Positions 8,972 through 19,170 of a stretch of DNA of 64,000 nt are shown here, piece after piece. The translations under genes and the position numbers were made by a program. The stretch covers positions 184,573 through 248,572 of the forward strand of contig JALQPE010003263.1 in NCBI GenBank assembly GCA_030407315.1, read 5' to 3'. Within the stretch, counting starts at the first letter, position 1; every line of letters begins with the position of its first letter. A model generated the notes under the pieces. That model was given only the letters and a program-made list of their open reading frames with translations. It ran no database searches and was not told the origin of the DNA. Source of the stretch: Asparagopsis taxiformis. Its lineage: Eukaryota; Rhodophyta; Florideophyceae; Bonnemaisoniales; Bonnemaisoniaceae.

Positions 8972-10237
8972 ATGCGTCAGTCTTCCTCAGATATGGCAGC
9001 CGTCTCCATCGCGATGCCCGACATGCCAATGTCCTCCGCGATGGGCGTACAACCAACCGCCACCGCTGATTATGCACACATTCCCGCATGGCGCCGCTTC
9101 GCAGTCCAGTGGGACATTTCCAACAACGCTGTCGCACTCGGCTTCTTCGCTTTCACCGCTATGTTCCAGACACTCTCCCAGGATTTTGGAATGATCGTTG
9201 TCCCAACCGCCATTTGGTACACCCTCTGGTTCATCAGCTGTCTCATTCTCGCCTTTTGCATCGTCACAACCATCACACGCCTTCTCATCTTCCCCAATGC
9301 ACTCATCAATGACTTTCGCCATCCCCGTCTCATCAACTTTTTCTTCGTGCCCGTCATCATTGGCGGACTCGTCATTCTCACCACCCCGACTTTCCTCCGC
9401 AACCTCACCGTCTTCAAAGTCGGCTTCTACGTCCTCTCCACCTATCAACTCTCGCTCGCTCTCTACCTCTACGGCGAATGGCTCTTCGGTCACGAACCCA
9501 CCCGTTTCATTCATCCTATGGTTTTCATGCAGGTCATCGGATTTTACATTCTCTCCAATATTGGCGCCTCGGCCCATCTCGTCGAGCCCGCTTGGTTCAT
9601 GTTCTCGGTCGGCTCCCTCTTCTGGCTACTCGTCTTTATTACAAATTTCCAGCATGTTGCCATTGCCCTCCATGAGAAATCTGAAAAGCCTCAGCCTACC
9701 TTTTTCCTTTTCATTGCTCCGCCAGCCCAGGCCGCCCTCTCCATCATTGTCCTCGAGCTCGCCCAGGCTGCCAGTGGCACCGATGAGACCAATCAGTTGT
9801 TGAACACCGCTCGTGCTATGAAGTGGCCTCGTCTCGCCAAATCCTTCCTCGATGTAGATATCTTTCTCTATTTGCTCATCTTCCGTTTATTCCCCACATT
9901 TTGGACAAGCAAGTTCTCTGTCTCCTGGTGGGCCTACATTTTCCCCCTCAGCGCTGCAGCTGCCTCATCCATTTGGAGATACAAGGCTGAAAGCAGTATG
10001 CTATGGGCAGTCATTTCCATTACTCTCACCCTCGTCGCCTGTGTTGCTATGGCCATTGTGCTCTCCTTCTACTTGTGGGCACTATGGTCCGGCAGAGTTC
10101 CAAATAGCCATCGCTGTCTCGCCGCCTACGACCGCTTTTATTCTAAGAACCAGTTTCCAGATTTCAACTCCGATTCCATCGACATGGACGATCAAGAGGG
10201 TATGAATGACAGCACTGACGATCCAGACCGAATGTAA
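8972..10237 (+). CDS. SLAC1/TehA-family anion channel or C4-dicarboxylate transporter
   Basis: From ATG 8972 the protein has 421 residues with about ten hydrophobic segments between residues 45 and 390. Family-like features are the phenylalanine-rich first helix (NAVALGFFAFTAMFQTLSQ) and FSVSWWAYIFPLSAAAASS in a late helix, a hallmark of the voltage-dependent anion channel/TehA family (plant SLAC1, yeast malate exporter Mae1, fungal sulfite pump Ssu1). The tail is acidic and probably cytosolic (SIDMDDQEG). Substrate cannot be told from sequence; nitrate, chloride, sulfite and malate are known in the family. An upstream in-frame ATG at 8726 would add 82 residues and is judged less likely. Single exon. 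Confidence 0.82.
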   Translation: MRQSSSDMAAVSIAMPDMPMSSAMGVQPTATADYAHIPAWRRFAVQWDISNNAVALGFFAFTAMFQTLSQDFGMIVVPTAIWYTLWFISCLILAFCIVTTITRLLIFPNALINDFRHPRLINFFFVPVIIGGLVILTTPTFLRNLTVFKVGFYVLSTYQLSLALYLYGEWLFGHEPTRFIHPMVFMQVIGFYILSNIGASAHLVEPAWFMFSVGSLFWLLVFITNFQHVAIALHEKSEKPQPTFFLFIAPPAQAALSIIVLELAQAASGTDETNQLLNTARAMKWPRLAKSFLDVDIFLYLLIFRLFPTFWTSKFSVSWWAYIFPLSAAAASSIWRYKAESSMLWAVISITLTLVACVAMAIVLSFYLWALWSGRVPNSHRCLAAYDRFYSKNQFPDFNSDSIDMDDQEGMNDSTDDPDRM

Positions 10238-10567
10238 TATGGATGTTAGTTTGTTAGTCGCCGCGCACCTTTTCCGCAAGGCTATGTGCAATATTTTACA
10301 GCCGTGTACATATATAGTAGTATTGTAAAAGTTATATCTTGCGTCGTAGCAGATTACATACCTACTTCTTCGCCCGCTACGAAGCATCGTTGCTCTTCGG
10401 TGATCGCATCATCGCCTCAATATCTTCGTTTCGCGCGGCGCAGTAAGAGTTGGGTGTTCCAATGCTGTAATCACCATCAAGGCTGATGTTCAACAGCTGT
10501 TTGCTCACGTGGTGTACCTCGACTGACCGTCATTCCAGTTGGGTTGATCATGCAAATGCATTCACTC
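10238..10567. other. Intergenic region, convergent genes
   Basis: These 330 bases lie between the 3' ends of the convergent channel and BED/hAT genes. No ORF, RNA or terminal inverted repeat of a transposon was recognised. Confidence 0.35.
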
Positions 10568-13500
10568 TCATGCAGCATCGTGCATCGATTTGTCGTCCTC
10601 CCGCAACGTATCAAACACTTCTTGCACTTGCTTGAACGTGTCATCAGCCATCAAGTTGCATCTCAGAAAAAGCAGCTCATGATAGTTTTCTGCCATCGCA
10701 GGAAATCCTCCAGACGTTATCTGCTTGTCCGGTTCACAACTACACGGAATAAGCAGATGCGAGATCGCGACCGAAGCCAACGTTGGCCATCTTGCCTTGC
10801 ACCGCAACCAAAACTGCAACGCATCCACATGCGCTTCTAGCCGCGGCTCCATCATATATACGCCGAGCGCTTGCTTCCAGCCCTCGAGCTCATCTGCACT
10901 ATCCTTGAGCTGATCCTGCATCTGCATTGCATTGGTCATAAAGTATTCGCGTTTGACTGCATCTGTCTGCCGTCTGTTCCACAGTTCCCGTTCACACGCG
11001 CGCAGCACAGCTTCCTTTGCTGATTCCAACACATGCGTCGACGTGAACACATGCCCCCGAAAGCACGGGTCTAGTAGTGTGGCACTGGTGGCGAGCGGAG
11101 AGGCTTCTAGCGAACGATACAGGTTTCGTACAGCAACGATGGCGTCAACTGTGGGACTTACAAGCGACTGCGCAATGTTGGGGGTCAACATGTGCAGCTC
11201 CTTTTGCACACTGTGAACGATGGGCAGTGCGAACGAGAGTCGTTTGCTGCGAAGATTGGTTTGGCTCTGCGAAGGAGTGGAAAGGTCGCAAATTGCCTTG
11301 GAGAAAATTTGCAATACATTTTCGAGATCCTTAAAATCCGAATGGCTCGCGTTCAGTCCATCACTACTTTCGTCGTTGCACGATTTGGCGACATATCGCA
11401 TCGTCTGCAAATGCGTGTTATATTGCTGCACAGATGACAGAATGTTATGCACTGCCGATTTTTTCGTATCCTCCCATTTCTTGGCTTCATCGCTGCTGCG
11501 ACGCAATCCATCTTCATCAAAGGGCCGATGAAGCACACTCCACATCGGTACAAGATAACGTCTTCTTACGCTCTTATCGCTGATCATCGTATTCACAATG
11601 TCTTCCAGAGAACGCACCAGGCATGGAACTATTGGAATTGCTCCTGTAGAAGGGTCTCTGGTCCGATTGTCGTATTGAGCGTCCTCTACACTGGCTGTGC
11701 AGCCAGCTGACGAAACCCCCATTGTACCTTCTCCAGCGCCCTTGCCATTAATCCATAAAAGTTTCTGACTCAACCCAATGCTAGTGGATACAGCAACCGT
11801 TATCGCTTTCTCTCGGATCTGCCATATTTTCAACTCTTTGTATATTCTGGTAATGAGCTCGCTAACCATGTCGTCTTCGAACGATTGCACCCATTGTGCG
11901 TCGCACGTGTCTTCCTTCGCGTTTGGAAAGACTGAAAGATACACCACTTGCATCTCATAGCTGCTGTCAAAATATTGACAGCGGACGAGAAAAACTTGCT
12001 CTTGTCGCTCTACAGAAATAACCACATTACGAGCTGTTCGCAGTTTCCCTGCTATCATTGATCGCACTATCCGAATGCTTTCATTGAAAGCTGCGTGCGT
12101 GTTTGAATTGCGACCTTGCAAAGCTTCGATATTGTCTTGCAGCCAGATACTCAGTGCTTTGCGAGAAGAGGGCACCTTTAAGGAAACGAGATCAGTAACG
12201 TTGGTGAGCATCGGAGGATGCATTAACATATTGCGGAAGGCCAAGAGTGGAAAAAATGTGCAATACGCATCCTTTTCCGAAACTGGGGATGACGCTGCAA
12301 AGAAATCCGCCCAATTTGAATGTTCTGACTTGTGTTGGTCGCTCAAAGAACGTTCAGGAGGTATATTTGGATGCACTGCCGACGCAGGAAGAGATTCGGT
12401 AGCAGGGACGGGGTTAGGAACTTGACGCTCTTCGTCTCCGTGTGAGCCTACGAGGGTACTACCAGGAGATAAGGCGGTTGGGTCAGATTCGGAAGGACTT
12501 TGTGACGGCGTATCTGCAGCCGCTACGAGAATTGCGCGATGGCGTGCGTCCCCCGGGCTAAAGGAATGGGGAGATGCTACATCTCTGGTAAGAGAACCCT
12601 TGACATGGGGGTGTCGATGGCAGAGATGCTTGCGCAGATTAGTTGTATTGCGCGCTAGCTTGCGTCCACGGGGAACTTTTGCACCGCATAAAACGCATCT
12701 TGCTTTGTTTGGATCGTCTTCCAGTTCTGTGAAATAGTTCCATACTATCGATCGTTTAGCGCGTTTCTTGAAGCGTTTTGTCCGCACTTTTGCAGTAGGA
12801 GAGATGTTGTGGTCGTTCTTATCGCGAGTAGGTCTGAGGTTAGCAGAATTTTGTGGAGAGAGTGCGTCGGGTGCGAGAGGCAAAGAGTTTTGCATTTGGT
12901 TGAGGTTGTAGAGGTGCATGTTGGAAGGTTGGGTGAATTGTGCATGATCTGGGAGCGGAAACAAGGGCGGGTGTGGAGCATGCGGAGCGGGTTGAATGTT
13001 ATGCGGGATAGACGAGAACATGTAGTGGTGATGGGCTGGTTGGCCGGACCTCGGCGAGGGCTGGCGTTGAGATGAGGTGAGAATCGCGGTAGGTTTGGAA
13101 TGGGCGGGCTGTTGGTAGGGGGTGCACACTGGAGGGTGGACTGAAGATGAAGGTATGGGATGGGACTGGGACTGGGGAGGCGGTGGGAAGATTTGGTCCA
13201 TGTTGGGGTGCTGTAGGAAGGTGGTATAGGGTTGGGAGTGGAGGTCAGTGAGATGGGCGGAGGGTAGATTGGAGTCTTGGTTAGCATGGTGAGGGAGCTG
13301 TTGGGGGGAGGAGAAGGAATGCTGGAAGAAGTCGCTGGGATAGTGGGGAATGGGGGAAGGGTTGGGATCAGTATGGTTTGGTGCGTCAATATCATTGTCG
13401 GGGTCGGAGTGTGGCATCGCGAGGTTGAACATATTGGGAAGGGGTAAGTGCGAAAGGGTTGGTTGGTTCCAGGTTGCAGAGTAGGGTAGGGCGGCGGTAA

Positions 13501-13642
13501 ACGGTTTTGGGTTTGGTCGGCGAGATGGTAGCGCATATGTAGGAGAAGAAATGGGAGAGAGAATGGGACACTGGAAAATTAAGCGATGGGTTTGGAGGTT
13601 CAGGCGGGGCAGCGGCGGGACATTAAAAGGGGCAAATAGCAT
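10568..13642 (-). CDS. BED zinc-finger, hAT-transposase-derived protein
   Basis: This is an uninterrupted 1024-residue ORF. The first ~280 residues are Pro/His/Ser/Asn-rich low complexity. A BED-type zinc finger follows at about residues 296-346, with aromatic WNYF at its start, C316-x2-C319 and H339-x4-H344. The rest resembles hAT transposases weakly, ending with a C-terminal dimerisation-like segment at about 925-1000 (LEAHVDALQFWLRCKARWPT then LASVAISHLLIP). BED fingers bind DNA; hAT proteins with intact frames outside mobile elements have repeatedly become host regulators (ZBED proteins, DAYSLEEPER). No terminal inverted repeats or target duplication were found by eye, so I favour a domesticated gene over an active element. 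Catalytic Asp/Glu residues could not be placed. It overlaps open frames on both strands in the Pro-rich part, which are compositional shadows. Confidence 0.75.
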   Translation of the reverse strand: MLFAPFNVPPLPRLNLQTHRLIFQCPILSPISSPTYALPSRRPNPKPFTAALPYSATWNQPTLSHLPLPNMFNLAMPHSDPDNDIDAPNHTDPNPSPIPHYPSDFFQHSFSSPQQLPHHANQDSNLPSAHLTDLHSQPYTTFLQHPNMDQIFPPPPQSQSHPIPSSSVHPPVCTPYQQPAHSKPTAILTSSQRQPSPRSGQPAHHHYMFSSIPHNIQPAPHAPHPPLFPLPDHAQFTQPSNMHLYNLNQMQNSLPLAPDALSPQNSANLRPTRDKNDHNISPTAKVRTKRFKKRAKRSIVWNYFTELEDDPNKARCVLCGAKVPRGRKLARNTTNLRKHLCHRHPHVKGSLTRDVASPHSFSPGDARHRAILVAAADTPSQSPSESDPTALSPGSTLVGSHGDEERQVPNPVPATESLPASAVHPNIPPERSLSDQHKSEHSNWADFFAASSPVSEKDAYCTFFPLLAFRNMLMHPPMLTNVTDLVSLKVPSSRKALSIWLQDNIEALQGRNSNTHAAFNESIRIVRSMIAGKLRTARNVVISVERQEQVFLVRCQYFDSSYEMQVVYLSVFPNAKEDTCDAQWVQSFEDDMVSELITRIYKELKIWQIREKAITVAVSTSIGLSQKLLWINGKGAGEGTMGVSSAGCTASVEDAQYDNRTRDPSTGAIPIVPCLVRSLEDIVNTMISDKSVRRRYLVPMWSVLHRPFDEDGLRRSSDEAKKWEDTKKSAVHNILSSVQQYNTHLQTMRYVAKSCNDESSDGLNASHSDFKDLENVLQIFSKAICDLSTPSQSQTNLRSKRLSFALPIVHSVQKELHMLTPNIAQSLVSPTVDAIVAVRNLYRSLEASPLATSATLLDPCFRGHVFTSTHVLESAKEAVLRACERELWNRRQTDAVKREYFMTNAMQMQDQLKDSADELEGWKQALGVYMMEPRLEAHVDALQFWLRCKARWPTLASVAISHLLIPCSCEPDKQITSGGFPAMAENYHELLFLRCNLMADDTFKQVQEVFDTLREDDKSMHDAA

Positions 13643-16600
13643 TGTGAGGTGAAAGGTACAACAAGCGCGTTACACGGGTGCCTAGCGGGGCGGGGGCGGG
13701 GTCGGGGCGATTCCGTAAGGGTAATGCAGCGTTACGGACACATCGATTTGGTGGTATATTAATGGGGGGGCAAGACAGACGGGGCTGGCTGGCAGGCGGC
13801 ATGATTTGCATCCCAGTCCATAACTGACTCTCGAGAGCGTTTGTCATAGCACTCGAGCGACGACTTGTCTCTTATCTATTCTGTTTTATTTTTGGCTGTT
13901 TTCTTGTCTAAATGTGCTATGGTGCGGTGTTCTGTATCTTTTAAGAATGATCTACTGCCTGCCTCGATTGATGACGCCGAATCTCCTGCAAGGTGTGCGG
14001 TGGTCACTATTTTTCGTCTTCTTCGGTCCGTTACTCATGGATATTTGTCTGTCTGTCTGTCTGTCTGTCTGCCGCGCTGCTGCTCAGCACACACCTTCAC
14101 AAACCTGCACAGCGCTGTGCTGCTCGGCCCTGTCTTTACCAGCCCGTCGCACGCAAGCTACACCAGCCGCTCCGCCGTCTCGCACAGGCCATGGCGCTTT
14201 TCTCTGTAATTCACAACAAGACAACAACAAGCGCCACCCAACGCAACGCGTATATTTTATTACTCTACTACCGTACGGAACGGACCCCTCCCGTCCCCGG
14301 CCCCAAAGACCCCCGGTCCACTCACACCACGGCACTATACATGTGACAACGTGTCGACATACATTCAGCGCTACGCCCAACTCACGCGTTACCTTAAATT
14401 TCGATATCTCTTTGAACGTCACAGCCAACTCCCTCTCACACACCTCGACCCTACTTTGCTCTCTTCAGCTCAACTCACCTCAGCTCTACCCGACCCTGCT
14501 GTCCAATGTACGGCATTCAAATTACGACCCGTTCCTGTTGCGGCTCGGATAACACTCCCTAACTAGCCCTCAACAACTCACTCTGGAGCGTCAACCCGCC
14601 CGCCTCTCCATGGACCAGGATCGCCAGCGTCCGCCTGACCAGTAAATAATCATCGCTTCCTACTATTCCATTCCTCACCGTTTTTACTCCCTCTCGAGAC
14701 ATTTCCGTCGCACTCGCCTTCATACACATCTTCGCCATGCCCTTTCTGCAATCCAATCACTTCTGCTAAATACTTTTTCTTTACAGTATAGCATTCTACT
14801 ATCATGGGAAACTATTAGTCTAACCGCAAACCCGCAACGCAGGCACTACAAATTGATTCATAGTCAGTTTACCCCACACACGATACCTTTGTTCCCAACT
14901 CTACTTTAAACAGAGTTTCTTCAACTAATACTGAGTTTCAACGATACAATGTCACGTCTTAACTCTCTCAACTTCCATCAATATGGCAACAACGTCCAGA
15001 AAGATCCATGGCGTCTCCAATATTCAACTCCAATTTGCATGTATCGTTCACCCGTGCCTGCCCCGCTGGAGAAATGAAATGAACTGCATTCAATCCTTTA
15101 CGGCAAAACTCTAAATTCTCCCGAGGAACCCCAAGATATGAACGTAAGCTTCCGATGAAATAATCACACTCGCCCACATTTTTCGATCCGCTCCGTTCAT
15201 TCAGAACCAAGTCACAGAACCACAAAAAAATTACATACAAGTGGTGTTAATTTCTTCAACCTTCATGTAGAATAAGAAGCGGGCACTTTGATCATCCATC
15301 ATTACTGCTTCCTTTCTGTCACACTTTAAAGCCCATATATATACCCTGACTTCTCTCTGCATTATTCGTCCTGTTTCAATCAAAGTACTGTCTTAGCACG
15401 TCTTTCATAGCTTCTTTCTGATGTATTCTTAGACATACGATTTGCGCCTCTCCTGGTCTTTTTTGCTGTTACTGTCTTGAAATCAACCCTTTCAACGTAC
15501 TGAATTTTTTTGTATCGCAGCAAACAAAGCTGGCACTCGTTGTGCTTGGCCTCACTGCTGACCCGGTAAGTCACGGTCATGCACATACATGTACCATATT
15601 ATCCAGCAGGTCCTCATAGCGTGTCACACAACCTTAGTGAGAAGCATGGCATACGGGGTCTTTTTTGCTGCACACAGAGCACAGAGTGGAATCATTCTAA
15701 CCAATTGAAAAGTTCTTGTGATGCTTACGTCCTTGTTGTACTCCAGTCTCAAACATCGCGAGTCTCAGATGGATTTGTAAGATGGTCGAGACCTTGTAGG
15801 CAACCTGACTAGGAACATGGTTTCCATTCAAAAGTAAAGACATATTGGACTAGTTATATACGCCTTACCCCGCTCATTTGCTAGAAGCTTTAAAATTGAA
15901 ACGGTACCTGTTGTACGTGCAGTGGACGTGTCTCCACGACGTGAACTAAAGATCATGCTGGAAACTTTTCGTGCTAAGACTAGCTGCATTATAGATGTTA
16001 TGTGCCATTGACAAGTTGGAATTACACTGTCGAAACATACACATACCACTAGGCAGCGTGTACGTACGCGCCCTGAACACATAGACGATGTTTGTATGAG
16101 ATATGAAAGAAAAAACAGAGAGTGCTGAGATGGTAGCGAGTGTGAGCAAGCATTTTAATTTTCTTGTTCAAGGGTTTGTGACACTGACTGAGTCGTGAGA
16201 CATTATTGTAACCGAAAAGGATGGTATCATCCAGTGCTCTGTATGATCATCAGCTATGTACAATGGCAAGAGCACGAAGCGGTCCGCTTCTCGCAGAAAT
16301 TAAAAATAGGTGAGAGCGAAATATACAAGCGAGTGAGTGCGAGGAGTGACATGTGAAGTGATGTTTTTCCGACGGTGTTGAGCGTGATTTATTGAATTTT
16401 GTATTCTTCTCGCGCAGCACAGTGTATTCTGTACTCTATATGCATTGCTGAACTGGTGCGCTCCGTATCAAGGAGTCGGACGTCCCTAGACTAGTAACCT
16501 CGTCGAACCGATAACTTTGTAATTGAAGCTGAATTGGTGGGCCAGGCACTCGGAATTTCGTGCGCAATGGTCATTCATGGGCAACATGGAATGTAGTCTC

Positions 16601-17236
16601 TTGATGTTATGTGATGGTTTAATAGTTCTTGACATGAATGCGAGTATGTGCATGTATGTTTGCAGTTTTGCTATTAATAATTGCTCAAGTCTGGTAGGCG
16701 ACTGAACACTCGAATTGCGGCGTTTACGGACCTAAGAATAGCACAAGTTAGTAATTTTTGTCGCGGGATCTCAAGTCTTGTTTGGCACGCCCTGGCTTGT
16801 CTGTGAATGGCTCCGTCATCGGGCGGGCTATGCTCCTTTGTGGTCGGCTCGGCCGAGTGCTTTATTAGCAGCAAATGCGTCTATGAAGAGAGGACGATGT
16901 AGTGCGCTCGAGAGCACGGGTACAGTGTGTATGTTACAGTACTGGCACCGGTGCAAAGCCGTTCATTGGGTGCCCATGAAGATGCCGTGAATTTATCAAT
17001 AAAATTACTGTACGTGTGGTCAGTAAATGAAATGTGATCCACCATGACAATTTGTCAATGCTCCTTCTGCCGCACATCGAATAGTTGTGGTTTCTTTCTT
17101 ACCCTCGACATATCTAAACGCTGACCGACCATTTCCCATCTCCAACCTCCATCCGTCATCGACTCTAGATAATTCTTGTTACAACAACCCCGACCAACGT
17201 CATGCTCTCTCACACAGCACGAACTACCACCGAGCA
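13643..17236. other. 3.6-kb gene-poor region
   Basis: This is the largest stretch in the window without a convincing gene. ORFs here are short, overlap on both strands, and have odd composition. A tetranucleotide repeat lies at 14046-14072 and the following ~600 bases are pyrimidine-rich on the plus strand. I checked by eye for tRNA B-box patterns and for U1, U2, U4, U5 and U6 core sequences and saw none. Possible contents are long untranslated regions, an unrecognised noncoding RNA, a small-exon gene, or decayed repeat DNA. Confidence 0.5.
14046..14072. repeat. (TGTC)n microsatellite
   Basis: Between six and seven uninterrupted copies of the tetramer TGTC lie at the start of a pyrimidine-rich stretch. 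The overlapping open frame reads as repeated Leu-Ser-Val-Cys, which is a consequence of the repeat and not evidence of coding. Confidence 0.9.
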
Positions 17237-18187
17237 ATGGGCGAACATATAGCCTTCGCTACAGCTGCCAATTTCCCAATCTCGCCTAGACATGCTCGTC
17301 GACGCAATTCTAGTTCGCTAGCCCCCCAATGGTCTGCCTCTCTCGTCGCTGTAGTGGGCGCCACTGGAGGCGTTGGCAGCCTGCTAGTTGACCGACTGCT
17401 CTCCGCTCAGCAGCTCAGTACAGACAGCACCACTGCTTCGTCACCCCGCTCCGCCATTGCAGTTTCCGCTGTTCGCGTGCTTACACGAAGTATCGCAAAG
17501 GCACGTCAAACACTCCCAGATGATCCCAACCTCTCCTTCTCACACATTCCCTCTATAGTTCACGCCACCCCCGATCAACTAGAGCTCGCTTTGAAACGCG
17601 TAGAGGTGCTTGCCATTTGCACAGGTTCGACCGCCTTTCCAACTAGAAGATGGCTCGATGGAAACGCTCCTACGTCCGTAGACGACACTGGTATTCGCAA
17701 TTTGGTTAATGCCGTAGACCCAGATACAATTAAGCGCATTGTCATGGTGTCTTCAATTGGCACCGCCAGAACGTCGCAATTCCCATTCAGCATAATTAAT
17801 ATGTTTGGACTCATGGACTCAAAGAGAAAGGGAGAAATTCATGTCAAGAACATGGCAGAGCAGCTTGGAGTGTCCTATGCTATTGTTCGATGTGGCCGTT
17901 TGCTTGGTGCGCCACACTCAAACGAAGGAATGATTCGAGATGAACCGGACCCGAACAAGCTCAATGTCGAACTTGCAGTTGGCGATTCTCTTTCCGGTGA
18001 GTTGAGTAGATCTGCTGCTGCTGATGTAATGTTCTTAGCTTCAACTTGGGATACTTCAGTTGATTTTGATATAGCCGCGGTCCACACGGTGGGCACGCCA
18101 CCACCTATACAGTCGTGGGAGAAGAAGCTGATGGGTGTGCAAACAAAGCGCGAGCTCTCTCAAATCAGCGGTAAAACGAGAATATAA
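17237..18187 (+). CDS. Plastid-type NmrA-like atypical short-chain dehydrogenase/reductase
   Basis: From ATG 17237 the protein has 316 residues. After a ~35-residue leader (MGEHIAFATAANFPIS, then an Arg/Ser-rich part) it shows the dinucleotide-binding motif GATGGVGS after a beta strand (SLVAVV), a strand with the acidic/basic discriminator region (AVRVLTRS), and RIVMVSSIGTAR at the usual active-strand position. The canonical YxxxK is not clear; the atypical family often lacks it. These features match NAD(P)-binding proteins of the NmrA/SDR-a5 group, which in plastids include Ycf39/HCF173-type and At2g37660-type proteins. Substrate and role are unknown. The leader has an early Phe like the other plastid leaders here, so plastid import is inferred. 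An upstream ATG at 17087 is possible. Confidence 0.8.
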   Translation: MGEHIAFATAANFPISPRHARRRNSSSLAPQWSASLVAVVGATGGVGSLLVDRLLSAQQLSTDSTTASSPRSAIAVSAVRVLTRSIAKARQTLPDDPNLSFSHIPSIVHATPDQLELALKRVEVLAICTGSTAFPTRRWLDGNAPTSVDDTGIRNLVNAVDPDTIKRIVMVSSIGTARTSQFPFSIINMFGLMDSKRKGEIHVKNMAEQLGVSYAIVRCGRLLGAPHSNEGMIRDEPDPNKLNVELAVGDSLSGELSRSAAADVMFLASTWDTSVDFDIAAVHTVGTPPPIQSWEKKLMGVQTKRELSQISGKTRI

Positions 18188-18462
18188 TTTATCGACTTGG
18201 TAGTAGCAAAGATTGAGTGGAATATGATGCGGAGAAACCGTCTTCGCTAAACTAGGTACAGTCGGTTGTAGTTTGCAGTCTTGTTGCACTGCGCTCTGCA
18301 GGAAAGGCCGGGTGCCATCACGTTGTCGATACTTGCGTCGTACTTGACGCGCGCATCATATGAAAAATCATTGTTTTTTACGGTCATTATTTCTAGCCTC
18401 CGACGAACTACCGACGTCCTCGAGGAAAGCGGTAAAGTCAAGTGTGCTTCGTTGCCTGCAAC

Positions 18463-19151
18463 ATGTATTTCCGCCTCGAGCCAGACTCTGACAGTCAAGT
18501 AGAAATTCTCTTGTTTCGCGAAGTTCAGAACGCGAAAGAGATTCGCGCAAAGTTGTTTAAAGGGCAACTTGCTGCCGCGTTGTTACAAGCACCATTAGTA
18601 AGACCTGAATGCTGTTTCCGCAACATCTCCAAGTTAACAACCGAACTGACCGGTAACTTTGCTTGTTGGTTAGGTAGCTGACGTTTTCCAGCTTTTGGTA
18701 GCAACAGCTTCAGCTTTGGAAAAACGTAAGTCGATGCTAAAATAGCTGTACAACTTGCATATAACTGCCGCAATGTTCTAACAATGCCTCACTGCTCATT
18801 TATTGCTCGTGCTACACAGAAAAGAGAAGTGCTTTGGTCACAAGGACTGTACACACTGAAATAGTTTACAACTTGTCTGCGTCTCGAAACATCAGCAAAG
18901 CTCTAGAGCGCTTTGGAATGTCGGATAGCAGCAAAGATGTGATTGCCGTATTACCAAATGCAACAGCAGCTGATGTGATATCTGTTCGCGACGCAATACA
19001 AGGTATCGAGGACATCAACGTTGCTCAAGCAATCAAACTGATAGCAGATGAACAGCTCATTCGCGGTACATACGGTATCACGGAGGAAGAGCGGCACGAC
19101 TCGTTGGTTGACTCCATTGTGACTAGAATGGCATGCCGTGACGTCAAATAA
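18463..19151 (+). CDS. CGI121: KEOPS complex subunit Cgi121/TPRKB (three exons)
   Basis: Exons at 18463-18597, 18692-18725 and 18820-19151 join into 166 residues (human TPRKB 175). Both introns are 94 nt with GTAAGA and GTAAGT donors. Exon 1 gives VEILLFREVQNAKEIRAKL, the 34-nt exon 2 gives LLVATASALEK, and exon 3 gives TVHTEIVYNLSASRNISKAL followed by ERFGMSD and a C-terminal IVTRMACRDVK. These match the TPRKB order, including the STEIIFNLSPNNNISEAL-type block. Cgi121 binds the kinase Bud32/PRPK and brings tRNA to KEOPS, which makes the t6A37 modification. Exon 1 could extend a few residues further (family members have about eight more here), but no good donor is seen. The stop lies 19 bp from the stop of the convergent gene. 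Confidence 0.85.
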
Positions 19152-19170
19152 ACACCTGCATTTAGTGATC

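Noticed and set aside
9198..9803. 201-codon plus-strand Ser-rich ORF
   Set aside because: It lies inside the anion channel gene in another frame.
12745..13536. 263-codon minus-strand ORF
   Set aside because: It is a second open frame in the Pro/Thr-rich N-terminal part of the BED/hAT gene, due to composition.
13914..14552. 212-codon plus-strand ORF
   Set aside because: It crosses the TGTC microsatellite and pyrimidine-rich DNA, overlaps two other open frames, and shows no domain.
14968..15240. 90-codon minus-strand ORF in the gene-poor region
   Set aside because: It lacks an ATG near the start and matches no family; an exon is possible but unsupported.
16490..16520. GGTTCGA on the minus strand, resembling a tRNA B box
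   Set aside because: The flanking bases do not form a five-pair T stem, and no acceptor or anticodon arm can be drawn.
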